Source: Dipodascopsis uninucleata var. uninucleata
Lineage: Eukaryota; Ascomycota; Lipomycetes; Lipomycetales; Lipomycetaceae
DNA: 64,000 nucleotides
Direction: 5' to 3'
Assembly (NCBI GenBank): GCA_030568195.1
Contig: JAJLTO010000011.1
Location: 186,001-250,000, forward strand
Part shown: positions 57,202 to 64,000 of the stretch, one piece after another
Numbering within the stretch: the first letter of the stretch is position 1
How the letters are laid out: the number at the start of each line of letters is the position of its first letter
Notes under the pieces: model-generated
Told to the model about the DNA's origin: nothing
What the model saw: the letters and a program-made list of their open reading frames with translations, nothing else
Databases searched by the model: none
Made by a program: the position numbers and the translations under genes

Positions 57202-59425
57202 TCACTCCAATGACCTAGAATCCTCTACTTTCGATAAATGATATTCATCTTCTGGTACTAACGACCAAGTTGACAGGCACTTATAAATCCATGCAGGAAC
57301 AACGATTTTAATATGCGGATGTTCTTTAGCTTGGTATACCTTCTTTGTACCGGCACGTTCTGCGATAACATGAGTTACATCAGTTGAAAATTCATTGACA
57401 ACGGTAGCACCAAATGAACGAGACCACAAGACAATATCGGCACTAAATTAATAATTAAGACCATCATGCGTCAATATTCAGTTGAGACTAGTCCAGCCGT
57501 TACTTGAAAGCTATTGACGCTAAAAATTATACTCACTTGTCAAAATTAGTTCCCAGAGGGATCACGCCCGAAAAAAGTAATACAACGCCTTTAAAGACCT
57601 CGGCTTTCATCAATGGCATAATTTTTTTTATATCTGGTACTCCGACCTTCCAATCTATAGGCGTCCTCTTACGCTTATTATTTAAACCCGCAGGTTTGTT
57701 TTTGTTGTATTCATTGTAGTACTCCGTATGTACCTTTACTAAAACTTTTTCAAGAATAGGAAGTTCTCCGTCGTCATCAGAAAGCAAATTATTACGCGTT
57801 CTATTATGTGAAACGAAGTCATCATCGTCATCATCAAAATCATCCGAAGAGTCTGAAATAGTCAAGTTATCATAGTCAAAGCTAGAATCACTATCATCAT
57901 CGAGATCAACTCTTCTGGACTTGTCCTCCGATTCATCGGCTAAGTCATTAGAGCCTTCGATTACGGTATCAATATTTAGATCATCATTCTCTCCTTTATC
58001 ACTCTCAATCAGATCTGTCGCTTTATCAATTGGTTCAATGTGAGGTTGAGATACGCTATTTTCCTTACTTTTAGTAGTGAGCTCCTCGCCTTCCATTAGA
58101 TTTGTTTTATCATTATTAATAATACCATCGTGTTTATTGCCGTCTGATATCCTTTCCACTTTCTCTTCTTTCGCATCTTTCTTTGCACCTTCGTCAGTCA
58201 CTCTACCCTTGTTGTCTTCTTGTAAAGAGGTCTCAAGAGCTATCTGCTGTTTTGCAAGTGGTCGTTCGTTAAGCTCAGATTCGATCATTGATATTTGCTC
58301 TTTAGTTTGCTCCGCGAGAAGTTGAGAACTTGATTCTCCACCTCCCAGAGCGACAATACGATCTAGAGTAGAGACGTCTTCAGTAGAATCCGTCTTGTTT
58401 TGAGTTACTGGCTTACTACTTAGACCATAATCCTGCCGTTTAGGTAGAAAGCTAGAATTAATATCACCTATTCCTACAAAAAATTCGTAAGGAAGCACTT
58501 TGATCAAGTTAGCACTCCATTTCCATACGTCACCACGATCGTCTATAATAACAACAAGACTCGTATCGACTGGAAAGAGTCTTTGTAGTGTCTTCTGTTC
58601 TAGATTACCACTCTCATCTCTACTTAAAATTCTATCGCCGAAAAATTTTCCGTCAGGGTCTATTATCTTAGAAATAGCAAGAGCATAGGATTTTGTTGCC
58701 ATTGTATAAATGTGTAATTCATAGAGCTTCGAAATATTCTCCAAAAACTCCTTAAGGCCAGGTCTGAGTTTAACATAATACCAAAATCCAGCTGGATTCG
58801 CAGCGTCTTTCAAACAAAATGAATGGACATCCTTCACAGCATCATAATTTGGATTTGAAGGGTCCTGTTTCCACTCGCCAACAGTGGGATCAACAGTTGT
58901 ATGTATGACGGTTTGATCCAAATCAACGACCAATATCAATTTTTGAGCTGCCAAAAGCTGCTTAACTGTGTTCTTTTCTATGCGCTCTGCTTCCTGTAGA
59001 CTCACAGTGAGTCCAGTTGTATTATGAAACATTTTAATATTGGCTCGGGCCGATTCTTGATATCCGGAGTAATCTTGAAATGTCAAATCCTTGCCACATA
59101 ACGCACACATGCCTGCAAATTGGACAGCATGTGTACAAGCCTCTGCTATAGAAAGAACCGTCTTGCCCGAGTCCTCGATTTCTTCACCGATGGATACAAA
59201 CCATTTCGAAATTGTTCCCTCAACGGGTGCCTCGAATGTAGCAAAGAGCTCTCGCTCAACTGTCACCTCCTCACCCAAATCACGCGTCTCTGTGACATTC
59301 GTTCGATAGCTATAAGTGAATAGCGGCGAATTTTTTTTGACCTCTGCTCCCAGACTTGAGTGTACCTGCACTATTCTTATAGGATAACGCAGAGTCCACG
59401 GAAGGTTTATCTCTGTTTCCGACAT
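57202..59425 (-). CDS. FCP1: RNA polymerase II CTD phosphatase Fcp1, two exons
   Basis: Exons 59425-57537 and 57442-57202 (donor gtgagt, acceptor taatttag) give 709 residues. The N-terminal region (about 60-95) resembles the biotinyl/lipoyl-like fold found in Fcp1. The catalytic FCPH domain starts at LILVVDLDQTVIHTTVDP with the DxDxT nucleophile Asp168 and Asp170; VVIIDDRGDVWKWSANLIKV is the second conserved block. An acidic, disordered insert (DDDDDD runs) precedes a C-terminal BRCT domain split by the intron: VFKGVVLLFSGVIPLGTNFD joined to NADIVLWSRSFGATVVNEFS, ending in VPAWIYKCLSTWSLVPEDEY. Fcp1 removes Ser2 phosphates from the polymerase CTD to recycle it. The end is acidic but short after BRCT. 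Confidence 0.95.
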
Positions 59426-60481
59426 TAGTGACAGATGGCAATGTGACCGAGTCGGAAAGTTTTCTGATTACGTATTGCAAATCGATAATCTGTTAGATCT
59501 GATCTCAACAGACGCAGCAGCGATTATATTAAATCCAGTGAACTCGTCTAAGCAGCGTAACACGATGCTAAATAGCTATTTTATCTGACAATACTTAGAA
59601 CTTAGATGGGCTTTCAAAAGTTTTCCGCAGCCAAACAAAAGCGCCTTCGGTATTAGCTCTGATCCACACAATAATCTTTCTATCATAGATTATTCAAATA
59701 TCATCAATATCACTCTTTACTTCTTATATATGTGTCATCTAAGTCGTTGACAATCTGCCACGACGTCCTTCTCATGTATTTTATGATCACTAGCTTTTCT
59801 GTGTCGTGCTTTTCAACCAGCTTTACGATTTGTATTATTTCGTCAGTAAGATTTCGCGTACTAATATACAAAGCCTTTACAGAATATTACTCTAGTTTCA
59901 TTTGGCAAATTAAAACAATCTTTGTGGCATATCCATGCAAGGTGACAATAGATAAATCAGAGGAGCTTACTTTTGAGAAAATATGATACACTCTACTCGC
60001 AATAAAAAATTGGAATTTCGCTGCTTGAGGAAGCTGAATTTAGGCGCTGCACTTAATATATTCCCTTATATGGAATGCATTTCCTGGTAAAGAACTGTTT
60101 CCCCTTTGGGAAATATTCCTATAAATTACCTTAGCAGTCTCGCAAATGGCTTATTATTCAACGATGCTTTCACTGGCGAACTAAGAGGTAGGTTTGCGAT
60201 TAGTTACTATATAAGCATTCTCAAACTATAATACAGTAGCATAGACATCTAAGCGTTCTACGATTGCTGTAATTGAATACTAGGTGCGAAGTACACTATG
60301 TGTTGTTGGCATATGAGATATATGTGTCGTGGTCAAAACAAATAAAAAGGGCAGTTCTATATTAAGCCAATATAGGAGATCGCTGTTGAGTAATTAAAAT
60401 AACGATTAACCAACTATTTAGGGTGGTATATTCATAGCCAACATTGATCAAGTACTTCCGGTTAGTTATAGAGTAATTACG
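59426..60481. promoter_or_regulatory. Divergent promoter region between FCP1 and PGM3
   Basis: 1.06 kb of AT-rich DNA between the two start codons, with only a short + strand ORF (59732-59986) that looks noncoding. No specific operator recognised. Confidence 0.5.
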
Positions 60482-62299
60482 ATGACTAGCGAAAAATCCA
60501 TCGATGATCTGGTCCAGGAATGGCTCGAACTTGATCAAAACCCAGAAACAAGAAGTGAGATAGAAGCTCTCGCAGAGGCCGGAAATACCAAGGAATTAGA
60601 ACTTCGCTTGAGAAACCGAATTCAGTTCGGAACGGCAGGCCTCCGTTCAAAGCTTCAAGCAGGCTTTAGCCGAATGAATGATCTGACTGTTCTTCAAGCC
60701 TCTCAGGGGTTGGCAGCTTATGTTGTGAAGACATTACCTGACGCGCTTAATCGTGGAATCGTTATTGGACACGATCACAGACATCATTCGTACGATTTTG
60801 CGAGACTGACTGCATGCGCATTCATACATAAGGGATTCCGTGTGTACTATTATGATAAGCTAGTCCATACACCATTGGTGCCATTTGGTGTCGATGTACT
60901 AAACGCTGCTTGCGGCGTTATGATCACTGCTAGTCACAATCCAGCACCTGATAATGGATACAAGGTATATTGGAGCAATGGGTGTCAAATAATTAAACCA
61001 CACGATAAGGGAATTTCAAGGAGTATTGATGAGAATTTAACACCGTGGATTTGGGATAAGAATTTGGTTGACAGATCCGAGTTGGTTATTAGACCTATTG
61101 AAAATGTCGAAGAGAAATATTACAGGGCACTTGCTCGATTTGCCGATGGATATAAAGTAAGTCAGTCACTGCGTATCATGTACACACCTATGCATGGCGT
61201 AGGTTTACCATATATGGAGAAAGCCGCTTCCATTTTGGGTGCTAAGACAGATGTCAACTTCTTTAGCGTGCCTGAACAGATCATGCCAGACCCGGACTTC
61301 CCTAGTATCAAATTTCCAAATCCAGAAGAACCAGGTGCACTGGACTTAGCAATGAAGAGAGCTGATGAGCGTGGGATTAAAATTGTTCTTGCAAGTGATC
61401 CTGATGCCGATCGTTTCAGCGCAGCTATAAATATTACTAATAAAGGGTGGCATCAGTTGTCAGGAGACGAGATCGGGATTCTGTTCGCTTATTTTATATA
61501 TCATACCACCAAAGTAGGAGATAAGAGCAAGCTAGCAATGATCAATTCTACCGCTTCCTCACAGATTTTGAAGGCATTTGCTGAGAAAGAAGGATTCCAC
61601 TATGAAGAAACACTCACCGGTTTCAAATGGATAGGGAACAAAGCCATTGATCTCGAGAAGGAAGGTTATAGAGTCCCATTCGCGTATGAAGAAGCAATTG
61701 GCTACATGATTGAAGGAATACATGATAAAGATGGTATCGGGGCTGGCGTTATGTTTATAAAGCTTCTATGCTGGATTGATGCACAGGATATTTTTGGTTC
61801 TAGTTCTGGTTCTGGTTCTGGCTCAGCGTCCCCTGCCGATGATATCGACGCATTGTTGGAAATCATTTACTCCAAATATGGATATTTCAAAAATAGAAAT
61901 TCCTATTATATCTCACCCGAACCAGCCATAACAGCAAAAGTATTTAAGTACATTCGGAATCTCAAGTCAAATTCAGATGGCTCTTATACTTATCCACAGG
62001 AGGTTGGAGGCAGAAAAATTACACGATGGCGCGATCTCACTGTTGGATATGATTCGTCCACCTCAGACCACATACCGCTGTTACCAGTTTCAAAGAGCTC
62101 GGAAATGATAACTTTTGAACTAGACAATATTGTAAGAGTAACCCTACGTGGAAGTGGAACTGAACCAAAGCTGAAAGTCTATGTTGAAGCGCGCTCTGAC
62201 AAGTCTATGGATCATGCTCAGTCTATTGCTGACAAAGTATGGGATGCCCTGGACCATGAATGGCTTCGTCCAGAAGAGACTGGATTATTACGAACATAA
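60482..62299 (+). CDS. PGM3: Phosphoribomutase / phosphoglucomutase (Pgm3-type)
   Basis: A single exon of 605 residues of the alpha-D-phosphohexomutase superfamily. RIQFGTAGLRSKLQAGFSRM opens domain 1; the phosphoserine loop is MITASHNPAPDNGYKVYW (Ser151); the metal-binding loop is ASDPDADRFSAAI; the sugar-binding loop is FAYEEAIGYMI; and the phosphate loop is TLRGSGTEPKLKVY. This matches yeast Pgm3/Prm15 and human PGM2 (phosphopentomutase), which convert ribose-1-phosphate and ribose-5-phosphate, rather than Pgm1/2. A Gly/Ser insert (about residues 439-449, SSSGSGSGSASP) interrupts the domain 3-4 region. The stop lies 74 bp from the convergent metacaspase stop. Confidence 0.93.
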   Translation: MTSEKSIDDLVQEWLELDQNPETRSEIEALAEAGNTKELELRLRNRIQFGTAGLRSKLQAGFSRMNDLTVLQASQGLAAYVVKTLPDALNRGIVIGHDHRHHSYDFARLTACAFIHKGFRVYYYDKLVHTPLVPFGVDVLNAACGVMITASHNPAPDNGYKVYWSNGCQIIKPHDKGISRSIDENLTPWIWDKNLVDRSELVIRPIENVEEKYYRALARFADGYKVSQSLRIMYTPMHGVGLPYMEKAASILGAKTDVNFFSVPEQIMPDPDFPSIKFPNPEEPGALDLAMKRADERGIKIVLASDPDADRFSAAINITNKGWHQLSGDEIGILFAYFIYHTTKVGDKSKLAMINSTASSQILKAFAEKEGFHYEETLTGFKWIGNKAIDLEKEGYRVPFAYEEAIGYMIEGIHDKDGIGAGVMFIKLLCWIDAQDIFGSSSGSGSGSASPADDIDALLEIIYSKYGYFKNRNSYYISPEPAITAKVFKYIRNLKSNSDGSYTYPQEVGGRKITRWRDLTVGYDSSTSDHIPLLPVSKSSEMITFELDNIVRVTLRGSGTEPKLKVYVEARSDKSMDHAQSIADKVWDALDHEWLRPEETGLLRT

Positions 62300-62372
62300 T
62301 TTTGTTGCTCATTTTTAGAATTTTTTGCCAATAAGTTATAAATATATTTCTCTTTGTAATTTCCAAAACACC

Positions 62373-63911
62373 CTACATAATAAACTGAAGGTTCGTGTCT
62401 ATTGGATGTGACGCCTAAAGGATGTTAGCAAGCTTGAAAAGAAATCTGCGTCATCAGTAAAATGATAATATTTTAATACATACACTTAATTGTGGCTTCT
62501 GCGTATATTTGGCAGCCATAATTTGTCTCATGTTTTGCAATAAGGACAGATAGCTTTGCTGATTACTTTGAGATAATACCGACACAAAGGCGTACGACAT
62601 GGCGCCGGTAGCCTGACCAGCTTCTTGAGTATCAGCAGATGTCTGAGAATCTTTGCAACCTGATAGACTGATTACATCTGCTGGTGAAGTCTTTGTTCTC
62701 CGTGTCATTTCAGTGGCACCAGAATTTCTATTTGTAAACGATTTAATAATCCCTCCAACTGATGATATAGCGCCACCTAGGTTTCCTTGGGTGTATGATG
62801 AGAACGCCGAAAGAAGACCCATTCCAGCTTCTTTGGCCAAGTTCGGTTCTTTCAAAACACCTTGAGTGGAATAAATATACGGTAGATCCAGCACTGTTCC
62901 AGAATGGCAAGAATCAAAGATCGCAGTCAGTCGTACCCCTGCAGGAAGAGGTCTAACCATGATTTCATGTAGCTCATCATCCACAATGTGACCAGCCACC
63001 TGGAAATCAACAGGATAAATAACCTCATCATAGCCATCCTCTTCGTCGCCATTCAAATCTTCTGTTTGGCCACCATGTCCTGAATAATGGAAAAAAAGGG
63101 AATCGTGTGGTTGAGCATCTTTCACGAGCCACTGCATTGCTCTGTACATGTTCTGCTTTGTAGGTATCGACCTTGGATTCGTTTGATCATCCGTCAGAAT
63201 TACCATATCTTCGTATTTATATCCATATCTCTCACTTAAGAAACGCGAAACATTTTTAACATCATTAATGCATCCTTTTAGTTCTGCCTTCTGACCTATG
63301 TAGTTGATTCCAATAAGTAGTGCTTTGCGACGACCTGTACAATTAGAATACTGGAAACCATAGCCTTGCGGAGCCCCATTACCAAAGCTTTGCATGGTAG
63401 TTGGAGGAGCTTGCATATGTGATGGCGTAGAATAATGAAATGAATCAGTATTGTTTCCGGGATAGTTGTAGCCACCTCCCTGTAACTGCGTTCTATCTGG
63501 AGTTCCAAAGCCATCATTTGATCCTCCATAGGAATACTGGTTCTGATGGCCATTGTTGTTGTATCCTCCATTATATGGCTGTTCACCATAGCCTCCTCCA
63601 TTTGGGTTGTATTCATTACCGTTATAATTATGTTGACTGTAAGCGCTTTGTGGTTCATAAGTTCGCTGGTCATAAGACATATGTGGTGGTCCGGCAGGTG
63701 GTCCACCATAGCCAGGCGGTGGACCAGAGGGAGGAACACCATAAAATCCTGAAGGCGGGCCCTGTGGAGGACCACCATATTGAGGACCACCATATTGAGG
63801 ACCACCATATTGACCAGGAGGTGGCCCTGGAGGAGACTCATTGTACCCACCGCCATGGTGGTGCTGGTTTGAGCCTCCATAGGAATAATGTCCTCGTCCT
63901 GGATATGCCAT
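62373..63911 (-). CDS. MCA1: Metacaspase, two exons
   Basis: Exons 63911-62484 and 62414-62373 (donor gtatgt, acceptor cctttag) give 489 residues. The second exon adds [13 protein letters not shown] after QKPQLS, the typical metacaspase C-terminus; reading through instead gives an unrelated tail. The N-terminal prodomain (about 1-190) is rich in Gly, Pro, Gln and Tyr with three GGPQY-type repeats. The caspase fold starts at [20 protein letters not shown]; the catalytic dyad is His279 ([10 protein letters not shown]) and Cys335 (IFDSCHSGT). Type I metacaspases are calcium-dependent, Arg/Lys-specific proteases that help clear aggregates and take part in stress-induced death in yeast. Confidence 0.95.
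63765..63815 (-). repeat. 15-nt tandem repeat in the metacaspase prodomain
   Basis: Three near-perfect copies of a 15-base unit (+ strand caccatattgaggac) encode GGPQY repeats in the prodomain. Confidence 0.8.
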
Positions 63912-64000
63912 CGCGCCGTATACTTAATCAATCGTATGAATGAATCGTAGCGACTATCTACGATCTTTGCTAACGATCTAACAATTATATGCTTAATGAT

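Overview
The window is nuclear DNA from an ascomycete fungus, most likely a yeast-like, early-branching lineage; I cannot settle between early Saccharomycotina and Taphrinomycotina. Evidence: fungus-specific or fungal-type genes (PHO81, SSU1, HAP2, PEP4, a CFEM-like GPI protein, metacaspase, RPN10, FCP1), many short introns with GTAAGT/GTATGT donors, CTAAT/CTAAC-like branch sites and YAG acceptors, AT-rich spacers, and no operons. Genes lost from Saccharomyces cerevisiae (SERRATE/ARS2, PRKRIP1, the MMTAG2 family, an aromatic amino acid decarboxylase) are present, so this is an intron-retaining lineage. I see no transposon, tRNA, rRNA or CRISPR array.

Layout. 0-8 kb: CUE5-like autophagy receptor (+), then mitochondrial ribosomal protein uL3m (-) and TIM21 (+) sharing a 436-bp divergent promoter, then PHO81 (-), whose start codon is split by an intron. 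8-16 kb: Borealin/Nbl1-domain gene (+), an SLC25 carrier (-), and a CFEM-like, glutamate-rich GPI protein (-). 16-24 kb: SSU1-type sulfite exporter (+), a Ser/Thr-rich one-pass membrane protein (+), TLG1 SNARE (-), RPN10 (+). 25-35.5 kb: a five-exon GAF-domain protein (+), ARS2/SERRATE (-), HAP2 (+). 36-43.5 kb: aromatic amino acid decarboxylase (-), DUF4112 protein (-), a small membrane protein (+), PRKRIP1 and MMTAG2 homologues (+,+). 43.8-45.6 kb: vacuolar protease PEP4 (-). 45.6-52.7 kb: a 7.1-kb gene-poor stretch ending in a pyrimidine-rich leader for a coiled-coil, proline/serine-rich protein at 52.7 kb (+). 57-64 kb: FCP1 (-), PGM3-type phosphoribomutase (+), metacaspase MCA1 (-).

The genes are housekeeping or regulatory and do not form one pathway cluster. 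A loose theme is protein turnover (CUE5, RPN10, PEP4, metacaspase) and RNA polymerase II/RNA processing (ARS2, PRKRIP1, MMTAG2, FCP1). Exon structures below were worked out by hand by matching splice signals, reading phase and conserved protein sequence across junctions. The features I find most unusual are the split PHO81 start codon, the CFEM/acidic-repeat wall protein, the isolated perfect inverted repeats in noncoding DNA (29.2, 46.1 and 50.3 kb), and the very long apparent leader of the 52.7-kb gene. I did not find a clearly new multi-gene system.
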